Source: Xenorhabdus ehlersii (GTDB taxonomy: Bacteria; Pseudomonadota; Gammaproteobacteria; Enterobacterales; Enterobacteriaceae). Taken from it: a stretch of DNA of 64,000 nt. The position numbers and the translations under genes were made by a program. The first letter of the stretch is position 1, and every line of letters begins with the position of its first letter. Where the stretch lies: contig NZ_RAQI01000001.1 of NCBI RefSeq assembly GCF_003610465.1, positions 248,001 through 312,000 on the forward strand, in the 5' to 3' direction. This document shows positions 18,682-28,278 of the stretch, one piece after another. Below the pieces are notes generated by a model, which saw nothing but the letters and a program-made list of their open reading frames with translations, ran no database searches and was not told the origin of the DNA.

Positions 18682-19686
18682 ATGCAAAACGTCACCCTTA
18701 TTGGTATCGATCTCGGCAAGCATTCTTTCCATATCCATTGTCAGGACAAATTCGGCAAGACTATGCTGCGTAAAAAATTTACCCGCCCAAAATTAATGGA
18801 ATTTTTAGCTGGGTGTACATCGACTACCGTCGTGATGGAAGCTTGTGCGGGTGCACATTTTCTGGCTCGTCGGATCGCTGATTTAGGCCATGATGCGAAG
18901 CTGATATCTCCGCAGTTTGTTCGTCCTTTTGTCAAAAGTAACAAAAATGATTTCGTTGATGCAGAGGCGATATGTGAAGCGGCATCACGCCCCTCAATGC
19001 GTTTTGTCCAGCCGAGAACGGAGACGCAACAGGCGATGAGAGCACTGCATCGTGTCAGAGAATCACTCATCAAAGATAAGGTAAAGACCACTAACCAAAT
19101 GCACGCCTTTTTGCTGGAGTTTGGTATCAGTCTGCCAAAAGGCGAGGCGGTCATTAAACGGTTATCTCTGGTTCTGGCAGAACACGACGTGCCCGATTAT
19201 CTGAGCCGTTTACTGATGAAATTACATGCCCACTACCTTTATCTTGTCGAGCAAATAACCACGTTGGAATTAGAATTAAAACAGTCCATCAAAGCGGACG
19301 ATGCGACTCAACGCATGATGACAATACCGGGGGTAGGACCCATTACCGCCAGCCTACTTTCATCCCAGCTTGGTGACGGAAAACAATTTTCATGCAGCCG
19401 GGATTTTGCGGCTTCGATGGGGCTTGTTCCCCGACAATACAGTACAGGGGGAAAACCGACTCTGCTGGGTATCAGCAAACGCGGCAACAAAAATTTGCGC
19501 CGATTGCTGGTTCAATGCGCCCGGGCGTTTATGATGCGGCTTGAGCATCAGCATGGGAGACTTGCCGAGTGGGTTCAGGCACAACTGAGCAAGAAACATT
19601 CGAATGTGGTTGCCTGTGCATTGGCTAATAAGCTGGCAAGAATAGCCTGGGCAATCACTACTCGACAAAATGAGTATCAGGCCTAA
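18682..19686 (+). CDS. IS110-family (IS1111-like) transposase
   Basis: 334-residue DEDD recombinase. The N-terminal RuvC-like domain has GIDLGKHSFHIHCQD (first Asp), VVMEACAGAHFLARR (Glu) and KNDFVDAEAICEA (Asp pair). The C-terminal transposase-20 domain has IPGVGPITASLLSSQLGD and YSTGGKPTLLGISKRGNKNL, which contains the candidate serine. A Shine-Dalgarno CTGGAGAG precedes the ATG. The enzyme is intact. IS110-family elements use an RNA from their non-coding end to choose targets; in IS1111-like members this lies downstream, where about 340 bases of non-coding DNA follow. Confidence 0.92.
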   Translation: MQNVTLIGIDLGKHSFHIHCQDKFGKTMLRKKFTRPKLMEFLAGCTSTTVVMEACAGAHFLARRIADLGHDAKLISPQFVRPFVKSNKNDFVDAEAICEAASRPSMRFVQPRTETQQAMRALHRVRESLIKDKVKTTNQMHAFLLEFGISLPKGEAVIKRLSLVLAEHDVPDYLSRLLMKLHAHYLYLVEQITTLELELKQSIKADDATQRMMTIPGVGPITASLLSSQLGDGKQFSCSRDFAASMGLVPRQYSTGGKPTLLGISKRGNKNLRRLLVQCARAFMMRLEHQHGRLAEWVQAQLSKKHSNVVACALANKLARIAWAITTRQNEYQA

Positions 19687-20030
19687 TAGAGGCTGGCTGA
19701 TTCAATAACTTGATGATTAAACAGTGAAATACACGTTACCTATCTGGTTTTGCGAAGACTGATTATTGATGACATGAACGGCCAATCGGCCTGATGAATA
19801 ACCTAAGAAACAAAATGGCTCATTGAAGCCGGGGAGTTTTTAAGGTTCATCAGGCGCAGAACTCATCGTGGCGCGGGTATCCATACTCATAGAGACGCCG
19901 GATAGATTTAAGCAAGCCAACCATACATCAAAATGAGTGTTGCAAAAACGGGGAAGACCATAGATTTATTTCGCCACCCGAAGGCGATCCTGACAGGCGA
20001 TGGATCGTTTTTGTAAGAAGAGATATTAGC
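19687..20030 (+). ncRNA. Candidate bridge-RNA region of the IS1111-like element
   Basis: Non-coding 3' end of the first IS110-type element. Near 19862 it contains TCATCGTGGCGCGGGTA and near 19893 GACGCCGGATAGA. The second, clearly different IS110-type element (57827-58861) has the matching pair TCATGGCGCGGATA and GACGCCGGATATA downstream of its gene with similar spacing. Conservation between divergent elements outside the coding region suggests a functional RNA. Exact RNA ends cannot be set from sequence alone. Confidence 0.45.
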
Positions 20031-20158
20031 TATTGGGTAATATGCAGTCAATAGTCTGCAATAACTGAAAGCATATTACTTTAAGCTGATATTATATAAT
20101 CACTCACTAGAATAAATAATAATAATTTAATTACGATGATTTATTTTATCATGATAAT

Positions 20159-21142
20159 TTATCTATTAAATGGATAAATTATCACTAACTCTTTCATAAC
20201 ATTTAAAAAATAATTATTTTGTTCTTTACTTCCAACAGATATCCTTAATCCACAATCATCATAGGATTTAACTTCTATTCCTTTATCGAACAAATAGTTA
20301 TAATAAAAACATGTTTTCTTTCCTGTATGTAACCAAATGAAATTTGCTTGACTGTCCGAAACTAAAAAGCCAAGATCTATTAATTCATTATTAAGTTTAT
20401 TTCTTTCAGTTATTGTATTTTTAATGTTTGATTTTATTTTATGAATATTATTTAAAGCAGAGCAAGCAGCAACACTAGATATAGAGTTCACATTGTTGGG
20501 AAGTGTTTTATTTTCTAATAGATTAATAATTTCCTTACTCGCAATGCAATAACCGATCCTTAATCCAGCCAAACCGAAAGATTTTGAAAATGACCTAACT
20601 ATTATTAAATTATTATAGCTTTTTAATAAAGGCAGTGAATCAAAATGTTCATTAGCATAGTCTATATAAACCTCATCTAGAATAATATATTTATTTTTAG
20701 GTAAGCATTTAAGTAAAACATCTATTTTAGGAATCGATAATAATTCTCCTGTTGGATTGTGTGGATTACATAGTATAACTATGTCAGATGAGTTTGAATT
20801 TATTAACCCATTGAAATCTTGGCTGCCATTTTCAAATAGAGGGATTAAATTTTCGTTCAAATTTAAAGAATTCATCATGTATTTAAACCCATCAAAGCAT
20901 GGGGTTGAAAATGTAACACTAGTAATATCTAATGTGCTCAAAATTTTAAATATAACATCAGCAGCACCATTTCCAATATAAATATTATCCCTATTTATTT
21001 TATGATATTCAGCCAATCGATTTGATATGTTAAGATCTTTAGGATAACGATTTAAGTATGGAAGAACCTTAAAAATATCGTTACTTATTTCATTCAAGTT
21101 ATTGAATGGAGACTCATTTTTAGAAAGGTCTATTCTATTCAT
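20159..21142 (-). CDS. HisC-like PLP-dependent aminotransferase
   Basis: 327-residue fold-type I aminotransferase resembling histidinol-phosphate aminotransferase but shorter than HisC (about 350-360). Visible motifs are IYIGNGAADVIFKIL, LCNPHNPTGELLS, ILDEVYIDYANE and the PLP lysine in VRSFSKSFGLAGLRIGYCIA; the C-terminal Arg is in GLRISVGS. HisC-like enzymes also serve amino-acid-derived natural-product routes. It is the last gene of the AT-rich minus-strand cluster, 110 bases after the FAD protein gene. The low GC and isolation from his genes argue for a specialised role. Substrate unknown. Confidence 0.85.
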   Translation of the reverse strand: MNRIDLSKNESPFNNLNEISNDIFKVLPYLNRYPKDLNISNRLAEYHKINRDNIYIGNGAADVIFKILSTLDITSVTFSTPCFDGFKYMMNSLNLNENLIPLFENGSQDFNGLINSNSSDIVILCNPHNPTGELLSIPKIDVLLKCLPKNKYIILDEVYIDYANEHFDSLPLLKSYNNLIIVRSFSKSFGLAGLRIGYCIASKEIINLLENKTLPNNVNSISSVAACSALNNIHKIKSNIKNTITERNKLNNELIDLGFLVSDSQANFIWLHTGKKTCFYYNYLFDKGIEVKSYDDCGLRISVGSKEQNNYFLNVMKELVIIYPFNR

Positions 21143-21252
21143 AGCATGTTAATCCTAATGCAGTGAGTGGGTCATTATTTTTAATAATTACTGTTAAGCT
21201 ATATGTAAAAATGGATAATTAATATTATTTATAAGGTATTAAGTTAATCAAG

Positions 21253-22692
21253 TTAATTCCAAGTGACATTTTCATTTAATCTAAACCATTCACCAACTTC
21301 TTGAACTTGTAAAGTAACTGGATATATAGCATTTATCAAAGGAATTGCAGAGTGAGAACTAATTCCAACAAACCAAATATGTTCTTCACTATTCATTTTG
21401 TTATTAAACAAACGGTAATTCTTGGTTATAGTTGCTTTTTTGAGAAATTCTTTTTTATTGAAGAAAACTTCATTGTCATTATCATTTATATAAAAACTTG
21501 GATATTCTCTACCTGTCGCAAGTATTATTGTATCAAATAGTTCTGAGCCATCCTGCCAAAAAACATTCCATTTTTCTTCTTTTATAATTTTATTAACAAC
21601 TCCATTACGTAATTTTATCTTATTATCAATTAATTTTTCAAGCAATATTTCAGCACTTTGTATTGAGCAGGCTCCCATATATCTATCGATTATTGGCATG
21701 CATTGATTAATAAATTTATTTTTAACATCAATATCTTGAGTTAATAACAACTCGTTCAATTTGTCTATCACTTCTACCATGATATCTTGCCAATATATTT
21801 TTCCATCCAATGCTAAATTTAACTCTTCACTTAATCTATCTATGGGGATAATTTCTCTTGACACTTGAGAATAAACTGGGTTTTTGAAGTTTTTAATCAA
21901 ACTTTTATTTATTTCATTAATTATTTTTTTTCCTAATCTACGGTCCTTAAAATTTATTTTTTCAAAACTATTCTTGTTTAATATGCTTGTTCTTAGTGGA
22001 ACTGTATGTCCTCTAACTGCTGGTATTTCGCCAGAAGGTGATAACATGGTAACAATATGTTTATTTTTTGCAAGGTGAATAGATGTTTCTATAGCTGATA
22101 ATTTAGAACCTATAACTAATACATTTGAGTTTCTAGGTGATTTTTCTATTACCTTTTTCAAAGGGTATGGATTTATATAAAATGTTTCTTGTTTTAGATG
22201 TTTTTCAAACATTGATGGAATTCTATTATTTGCATATCCAGAACAAACAACTATAGCATCTGTTAAGTGTTCTTTATTATTTTCTGTTTTAATAAGGTAA
22301 GGTGAGTTACTGTAGTTAATACATTGAACTTTATCTTTAATATGTTTTATTACTATTCCTTTACTAAGCGCTACTCCATAAAACAACTCATATCTCTTCT
22401 TAATATATAGTTCAACTAAACTGCGAGGAACAAAATCATCTACAGTAACAGATTCACCGATAGAGATTAAAAATAATAAGAAATCATTTTGATTATTGGG
22501 TACAATGCTAATACTACCTACTGATGTGTTACAAATCATTTCCTTGCTAGCTTCTGAGAATGCTTCTGAATATCCCATTTCATTTGGAGATATAAAAGTA
22601 ATGTTTTTTACGTTACTATACATAATTAAAGAAATGAATGTAGCAATACCAGATACTCCATTACCTATTATAGTGATATTATCAAATTGCAT
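21253..22692 (-). CDS. FAD/NAD(P)-binding oxidoreductase (YdhS/PF13454-like)
   Basis: 479-residue flavoprotein. It begins with an FAD-binding GNGVSGIATFISLIMYS motif. A second nucleotide-binding motif occurs mid-protein (VLVIGSKLSAIETSIHLAKN), and DTIILATGREYP lies near the end, the ATG motif of flavin monooxygenase-like proteins. The region with YWQDIMVEVIDKLNELL followed by IDRYMG resembles the YdhS-type FAD-NAD(P)-binding family, which is distantly related to N-hydroxylating monooxygenases. The neighbouring aminotransferase, methyltransferase and acyltransferase suggest an oxidation step on a small amino-acid-derived molecule; that is inference. Confidence 0.78.
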   Translation of the reverse strand: MQFDNITIIGNGVSGIATFISLIMYSNVKNITFISPNEMGYSEAFSEASKEMICNTSVGSISIVPNNQNDFLLFLISIGESVTVDDFVPRSLVELYIKKRYELFYGVALSKGIVIKHIKDKVQCINYSNSPYLIKTENNKEHLTDAIVVCSGYANNRIPSMFEKHLKQETFYINPYPLKKVIEKSPRNSNVLVIGSKLSAIETSIHLAKNKHIVTMLSPSGEIPAVRGHTVPLRTSILNKNSFEKINFKDRRLGKKIINEINKSLIKNFKNPVYSQVSREIIPIDRLSEELNLALDGKIYWQDIMVEVIDKLNELLLTQDIDVKNKFINQCMPIIDRYMGACSIQSAEILLEKLIDNKIKLRNGVVNKIIKEEKWNVFWQDGSELFDTIILATGREYPSFYINDNDNEVFFNKKEFLKKATITKNYRLFNNKMNSEEHIWFVGISSHSAIPLINAIYPVTLQVQEVGEWFRLNENVTWN

Positions 22693-22760
22693 AATTATAT
22701 TTTACTCAGTTTAATATTAAAAAATTATCAATGATAAAATAACAAGAAGAAAAATATTAA

Positions 22761-22784
22761 ATCCTGAGAGGATCCTCTCAGGAT
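22761..22784 (-). terminator. 24-bp perfect palindrome, likely terminator
   Basis: ATCCTGAGAGGA and its complement meet without a spacer, directly downstream of the alpha/beta hydrolase gene on the minus strand and followed by T-rich sequence. It probably ends the upstream transcript, so the FAD protein and aminotransferase genes would need their own promoter in the roughly 70 bases that follow. A protein-binding dyad is the alternative. Confidence 0.55.
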
Positions 22785-22791
22785 CATAAAT

Positions 22792-23580
22792 TTAATAATT
22801 TATAAATTCTTTTATTTTATTTATCCATGTTGATGGATTTTCAATTTGAACTGCATGCCCACTTTCAATTTCACTGTATTTACTATCAGGAATTAATGAA
22901 CTTACTTTTTTGACCATATATGTTGGTATTAAATTATCATAAGATAATCCTATAACTAAGGTAGGAGAGTTGATTTTATTCAAATATTCAACTATATCTA
23001 TGCTTAATCCAATTTTTATTCTTTCTTCGGTGTTCTTTGATTCTTTACTACATATCATATCAATTGTTTCAGTTGAAAGTTCTGACAATTTTTGAGGACT
23101 AAGAACATGAGATAATCCAAATGCAGTTGCCATTCGTTTGTCTTTTAATTCTAATTCATACCAAGTTTTAAACATGAAAGTAAAGCGAGCATCATCACTA
23201 GATGCCCAAGGCGCGGTTAAAATTAATTTATTAACAAGTGATGGTTTTCTTGCTGCAACAACAGCAGCAACAACAGCACCCAAAGAAATACCCACTAAAT
23301 GTACAGGATTATCAAAATTACAATTTTCAATTGCAGATATAATTTGATCGGCCAAGCCATCAACGTTTAATGAACATGGTAATGTTGACTCCCCACAACC
23401 TGCATAATCAGGAATAACAACATTGAATTTATCTATAAACTCATTTTTTATACTAGAGAAACTACTATTTCCATCACTATTTGTTCCATGTAAAAACATT
23501 ATTGTTTCAGAACTTTCTGGGTTTTTTGTAGAGTATATTCTATATTTAACAGTTGAACCGTTACAAGTTACTTCTTTCAT
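22792..23580 (-). CDS. Alpha/beta hydrolase
   Basis: 262-residue alpha/beta-fold hydrolase. MFLHGTNSDGN is the oxyanion-hole HG motif. VHLVGISLGAVVAAVVAARK carries the nucleophile elbow G-I-S-L-G with Ser, TLVIGLSYDNLIPTYM the acid region and EIESGHAVQIENP the catalytic His. It resembles small esterases or thioesterase-like hydrolases. Its start overlaps the acyltransferase gene by 20 bases, so the two are translationally coupled. A role in releasing or deacylating a cluster product is possible; substrate unknown. Confidence 0.88.
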   Translation of the reverse strand: MKEVTCNGSTVKYRIYSTKNPESSETIMFLHGTNSDGNSSFSSIKNEFIDKFNVVIPDYAGCGESTLPCSLNVDGLADQIISAIENCNFDNPVHLVGISLGAVVAAVVAARKPSLVNKLILTAPWASSDDARFTFMFKTWYELELKDKRMATAFGLSHVLSPQKLSELSTETIDMICSKESKNTEERIKIGLSIDIVEYLNKINSPTLVIGLSYDNLIPTYMVKKVSSLIPDSKYSEIESGHAVQIENPSTWINKIKEFINY

Positions 23581-24706
23581 AGGATTTATTTCCTCTTAAG
23601 TTATTTTTGCTCTGATTTTTTATCATTCCACGCACTATATTAACAACGGGCAATTCTATCATTTTATATAAAAAATAAGACAATAATATTGATAATGAAA
23701 ACCATAATATGATAATTGATATCATAGGAATGTTATATATATCAATAAGATATATAAGTTTGTCAGGAGTATACATAATAACCATTCTATGTACAAGATA
23801 GAAAGAAAATGAAATTTCTCCTAAAAAAATGAAAAATCTGTTAGAAAGGATGGTGTTTTTTTGCTTGGAGTCATTATGTGCAAATGATAAGATAATCATT
23901 AAACATGGAATGATATTTATTGAAGCATAAGTATATAAGTAACTTATATTTAGAGAAATAAAATAAAAAACAACAACAAACATCAAGGATAACTTAACAT
24001 TAATTACTAGTAATTTTTTATCTTTGAATAATAAACAAACCAAAACGCCGCATAAAAATTCAAATAACCTTGTCGCAGGGAAAATATATACTAGCCAATA
24101 TGAATATGCGGGTTTGTGATTCCATGGCAATACATTCTCTTTCGGAATAAAATATGACAGAAACGGAATTGACCATATAATAATAATAAATATTATTAAT
24201 AATAAATATTTAATGGACGTGTTAAGTTTAGAAAAAATGCTAACAAAAAAAGGAAATGTAAAATAAAAAAATAACTCACAAGATAATGTCCAACTCACAC
24301 CATTCATACTAATAAAAACATATGGGTTAGTTGACCAAGACTGAATTAAAAATATACTTTCAAATAATCCCGATGTGTTTTCACCTCCCGGTAGTAATGG
24401 TTTATTAAAAAAAATTAAAATAAATGCAAACACTAGTGTAATTATATGGTTAGGGTATATTTTTGCTATTCTTTTTAATATGAATATAGAATATTTCTCT
24501 TGCCTGTTTTGAGACCAGGCAAGAATAAATCCGCTTAAACAAAAAAAGAAAGTTACTCCCATAGAGCCAGCATTAGAGAATATTTTTCTGAAAATTTCAT
24601 TTTGTATATCTGTACTAAATATCTTTTCAGATGAAACATGATAAAAAAACACCATCAAAGCCGCAAAAAATCTTAAACTTGTCAATGAGGGTAACTGGTA
24701 TTGCAT
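23561..24706 (-). CDS. Acyltransferase family 3 membrane protein
   Basis: 381-residue integral membrane acyltransferase (OafA/NodX-like family 3) with about ten predicted helices. The N-terminal LTSLRFFAALMVFFYHVSSE carries the conserved R and catalytic-type His, followed by FFFCLSGFILAWS and later the NGVSWTLSCELFFYF motif. Such enzymes O-acylate sugars or small molecules using acyl-CoA at the inner membrane. It is coupled to the hydrolase gene. Composition is very AT-rich, like the rest of the cluster. Confidence 0.9.
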   Translation of the reverse strand: MQYQLPSLTSLRFFAALMVFFYHVSSEKIFSTDIQNEIFRKIFSNAGSMGVTFFFCLSGFILAWSQNRQEKYSIFILKRIAKIYPNHIITLVFAFILIFFNKPLLPGGENTSGLFESIFLIQSWSTNPYVFISMNGVSWTLSCELFFYFTFPFFVSIFSKLNTSIKYLLLIIFIIIIWSIPFLSYFIPKENVLPWNHKPAYSYWLVYIFPATRLFEFLCGVLVCLLFKDKKLLVINVKLSLMFVVVFYFISLNISYLYTYASINIIPCLMIILSFAHNDSKQKNTILSNRFFIFLGEISFSFYLVHRMVIMYTPDKLIYLIDIYNIPMISIIILWFSLSILLSYFLYKMIELPVVNIVRGMIKNQSKNNLRGNKSYERSNL

Positions 24707-24933
24707 ATATTATCCTCTATAAAATATAATCACTATTAACTAAATCGATACATACATAACTTAAAATTCATTTTTATGTAATGTTGAAATTTAGACGGGA
24801 TTCTGATTTATCTAAAAATAAAAAATTTTCCGGATAAAAATAGTCCATTTTAAGATGGAATCCCGCCCTGTATTAACTGTATCAGTAAAGTTTTAAGCTG
24901 CCGATAGTTAATATAATGAATGCGTATGATATT

Positions 24934-25743
24934 TTATTTTTCAGCAACTACAATCAAATATGTTGAATCATCATTATAGGATGAACCATCCCAGTCACCA
25001 TATAAATTGACCTTAGAAAATCCAGCTTTAAAACAAAGATCTTGAAATTCAATCGCAGTATAAATTCTTACATCATATGGCCTTAAAGAAATTTCCTTAT
25101 TTTCTTCATTGAGCAATGACCATATTCCTTCTTCTCTTTTAGTTATATGATTGAATCTACGCTTTGAAACCAAAGTTCTTCCGGATTTCAATTTTCTTTT
25201 TTCTTCCAATGGAATTCTACCATCTCCAAATGCAGGAACTGTTATCATTGTATGCATAAGGAACTTACCACCATCTTTTAACGCATCATAAAAATTCCTT
25301 GCAACATTGATGTTTTCTTCATCGGAAAAAAAGCCGAAGGAATAAAACATATTTATTAAAACATCCACTTTATCGTCTACTTTGAATGTCCGCATATCAT
25401 CTTTTTTGAAGATCACATCCGAATTCTGCAATATTGCATGTCTACGTGCAATGGATAAGTGTTCATCATTAACATCTATTCCAGTAACATTTATATTTTT
25501 ATTTCTAAGGGCAACACTATGTCGTCCATATCCGCAAGGACAATCGATCAGATATTGTCCTGATGTAAGCCCACATAAATTAATGACTCCTTCAATTTCT
25601 TTATTTGTTCGCTGTTCTAAATCGTTTCCTCCTTCAAAGAAGGTCTGCATTGAATCATCCGCCTCTTTATATAACTCCCCGAAAAAACCAGCCCCTTCTT
25701 CCCACCACATTTTTTCTTTATTATTTTTAGCAATATCGAACAT
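24934..25743 (-). CDS. Class I SAM-dependent methyltransferase
   Basis: 269-residue Rossmann methyltransferase. Motif I is LIDCPCGYGRHSVAL, the acidic ribose-binding residue is in VTGIDVNDEHLSIA, KKDDMRTF fills motif II/III, and LINMFYSFGFFSDEEN and DGGKFLMHTMI follow. It resembles small-molecule methyltransferases rather than rRNA or protein enzymes. It is the first gene of the minus-strand cluster, 227 bases ahead of the acyltransferase, with a CRP site about 65-80 bases upstream of its start. With the aminotransferase it could methylate an amino or keto acid, but nothing in the sequence fixes the substrate. Confidence 0.87.
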   Translation of the reverse strand: MFDIAKNNKEKMWWEEGAGFFGELYKEADDSMQTFFEGGNDLEQRTNKEIEGVINLCGLTSGQYLIDCPCGYGRHSVALRNKNINVTGIDVNDEHLSIARRHAILQNSDVIFKKDDMRTFKVDDKVDVLINMFYSFGFFSDEENINVARNFYDALKDGGKFLMHTMITVPAFGDGRIPLEEKRKLKSGRTLVSKRRFNHITKREEGIWSLLNEENKEISLRPYDVRIYTAIEFQDLCFKAGFSKVNLYGDWDGSSYNDDSTYLIVVAEK

Positions 25744-25808
25744 TTAAACCTTCCATTTCAATTAGTAATAAGAGGGCGTTAATTATTATTAACATTTAAA
25801 CTTTATTT

Positions 25809-25824
25809 TGTGATTTAAATCACA
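25809..25824 (-). promoter_or_regulatory. Perfect CRP (cAMP receptor protein) site
   Basis: TGTGATTTAAATCACA is an exact TGTGA-N6-TCACA palindrome, 66 bases upstream of the methyltransferase start. Distance and symmetry fit activation of the minus-strand biosynthetic cluster. Confidence 0.75.
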
Positions 25825-26682
25825 TGTTATCAAATGCAAATATATTTTTTTATTATAATTAAACTATAAAAAATAACTAAATATTAGTTTAGTTTAATAT
25901 TATTTAACGTGATTATAATTTCGTTTAATTATCTAAATGTACAAATAATAGTCCAAGTGAAATCAAATTAAAAATACAGTTAGAATAATCACTTAAAGAA
26001 ATAATTTTAATTTAAATATGAATATTAAATAATTATCCAAATAACTATATAGTAAATATGAGAGTGTTTTTTCTTTGGTGCTCAGATATTGAACCAACAT
26101 AGAGTTATGTAAATAAGCTATTCATATTAACATGATGGCAATTTAGGTCTGTTTTGTATGGTGTAAAATAATATAAAAAATGTACTTATAAAAATATAAA
26201 TATCCGCCGGGTTAATAATAGCGATACAGTCTGTAATATTTGATATAAAATGCACAACTCAGGTTATTAAGCCGATGTTTAAATAGAAATGCTTTTGTTA
26301 ATTTAAATCGAAATACATTAGTTATCAAATTGATTTTGAATGGATTTACTTACATTTTTAAAATCAAATCATTGGTAAAAGCATACCGGGTTAATAATTT
26401 TTGGTTGATTACATCAGGCCGTAAGTCTATCAAGAAGCTTCTTCGAATCTTGTGATATCAGAAGCCGTGCAAAGTGAACTATTATTTTTTATTAAAATAC
26501 AGGATAGGGCTAAATAAAGAGTATTTATTCAATAAACTAAATTATTATAATAAACCAATTAAACATGAGTAAAGTTCATTGAGTTGTTTATATAACAACC
26601 TGAATATATATGATATACATATAGCCGACATTCCGCATCGTATTCGTAATTCATTGTTTTAATCTCTCAGGGTTTAATTCCC

Positions 26683-26765
26683 CGTCGCTTGCGACGAACA
26701 AATAATAATTGAACGAAGCGAAGCGGGTGATTTCATATCTAAATACCCCGCTGCTTGCGGCGGGG
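26683..26765. repeat. Pair of REP-like palindromes
   Basis: CGTCGCTTGCGACG at 26683-26696 and CCCCGCTGCTTGCGGCGGGG at 26746-26765 share the core GCTTGCG and a preceding CCCG. GC-rich hairpins with a common CTTG loop in AT-rich intergenic DNA look like a REP doublet of the kind found in Photorhabdus/Xenorhabdus. No RAYT transposase is in the window. Confidence 0.55.
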
Positions 26766-27003
26766 ATGTTTATTTAAAAATTAACATGCATATGAAATTT
26801 ATACAACCATTTAAAAATTAGTATATTGCAGTTATAGCTGCAATATGACTGTTATAGAACAAGAATGAAATAAGTTCATATATTGTCCTACCAGTGGAGG
26901 ATTAGACTGGATATATCAGTGACATTGTGAATAATTTCATCAAAAACCTGCCCCAAATTCTTATTATCGATTGGAGCAGTTCTTAATTATTAACTCTAAT
27001 TTC

Positions 27004-27894
27004 TTATTTTCGCAAACGGCGCTGCGCATAAAACGCATCCAATGTAAACAGAATCAGAGCAGCCCAGATAAAACCGAAAGTGATTAAACGCTCTGACCCA
27101 ATTTCTTCACCATAAACCAGAGTTGCCAGCAGGAACACCAGTGTCGGCGAGAGGTACTGAAAAAAGCCCAGTGTGGATAAACGCAGATGAGATGCGGCAG
27201 CGGTGAAAAATAGCAATGGTACTGTCGTAATCATACCAGCAGTGACCAGCAATAGATTCAGAGATGGAGGATTATTCAGCATATTGCTGGTTGTGGTATG
27301 GGTGAAAAAAAATAGATAAATCAGTGCAACTGGGAATACCCAGATTATTTCAATCAGCATGCCGATTTGTGTATCCACTTCCAGCTTTTTGCGGATCATC
27401 CCATACAGGGCAAATGTAGTTGCCAGATACAAACCAATTCCCGGCACAGAGCCGAATTGCCAAAGCTGGATGAATACACCAGTAAAAGCTAACCCTACGG
27501 CTATCCATTGTATAAGACGGAATCTTTCACCAAGGAATAGTATTGCAAACAGTACACTCATCAGCGGATTAATAAAATAGCCGAGGCTGGCTTCCAGCAT
27601 ATGATTATTATTGACTGCCCAGATATAAGCCAGCCAGTTACTAGAAATGGTAAATGCTGTGATGCCTAATAACAGCAGCGTTTTGGGCTGTTTGATGACT
27701 ACCAAAACCTGACGCCAATGGTGAGTCACTGTTAGCATTAGCACCATAAAAAAAACTGACCAAATAACTCTATGCGATACGATTTCATCGGGTGGTACTT
27801 GTTTTATTTCCTTGAAATAAATGGGAGTCAGTCCCCAAATCAAGCAAGCACTTAAGGCATACAGAATACCTTTGGTTGTCTGTGGCTTATTCAT
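27004..27894 (-). CDS. rarD: RarD, EamA-family inner-membrane transporter
   Basis: 296 residues, the same length as E. coli RarD, with ten hydrophobic helices and the family start KGILYALSACLIWGLTPIYF. Motifs ASLGYFINPLMSVLFAILFL and GFFQYLSPTLVFLLATLVYG are typical of the RarD subgroup of the EamA/DMT superfamily. The E. coli protein was named for a chloramphenicol phenotype; its physiological substrate is unsettled. Here it lies inside the P4-type island between a biosynthetic cluster and the primase gene, so it may export a cluster product or may be chromosomal DNA captured by rearrangement. Confidence 0.92.
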   Translation of the reverse strand: MNKPQTTKGILYALSACLIWGLTPIYFKEIKQVPPDEIVSHRVIWSVFFMVLMLTVTHHWRQVLVVIKQPKTLLLLGITAFTISSNWLAYIWAVNNNHMLEASLGYFINPLMSVLFAILFLGERFRLIQWIAVGLAFTGVFIQLWQFGSVPGIGLYLATTFALYGMIRKKLEVDTQIGMLIEIIWVFPVALIYLFFFTHTTTSNMLNNPPSLNLLLVTAGMITTVPLLFFTAAASHLRLSTLGFFQYLSPTLVFLLATLVYGEEIGSERLITFGFIWAALILFTLDAFYAQRRLRK

Positions 27895-28163
27895 AATATC
27901 CTTAAATATATTTGGAAAATGTTCAGAAAATTAAGACGAGATTGTTAGATGTTAGCCTATAATGCCGTACAATGTGTCACCGGATTGAGTAATTTACAAG
28001 GGGTTAATGAGGTAAGAGATAAATAAAAATTTTTACTGATTGGAATAGGTATCTTATGCTGATATTACCATTTAGTTTATAATATGGGCATTAATTCAAC
28101 TTCTCTTGTTGAGTAGTTATTCATATATTGTGTATAAAATCATCCTGACGCGCTACGCTTGTC

Positions 28164-28209
28164 TTCTCTGGTTTGTCCGGCTAATACATTAACCAGACAA
28201 ACCAGAGAA
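28164..28209. repeat. 14-bp inverted repeat with 18-nt loop
   Basis: TTCTCTGGTTTGTC (28164) and GACAAACCAGAGAA (ending 28209) pair perfectly. It lies in the otherwise gene-free 27895-28541 between rarD and the primase gene, just outside the iteron cluster. It could be a terminator-like stem or part of the replication region. Confidence 0.6.
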
Positions 28210-28278
28210 TCTGAAAACCCCCTGCTAGCCAGAAAAAACATTTTCATAGCCTACCCTATTAAAGAATTAGGGATAAAA

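Larger units (their letters stand above)
25744..27003. other. Long AT-rich non-coding stretch
   Basis: 1260 bases without a credible gene on either strand and with very low GC. It holds the CRP site of the cluster, presumably the cluster promoter, and a pair of REP-like palindromes at 26683-26765. Many stops occur in all frames. Confidence 0.6.

Noticed and set aside
26683..26765. CRISPR-like repeat pair
   Set aside because: Only two unequal palindromes with no regular spacing and no cas genes; REP-like hairpins explain them better.
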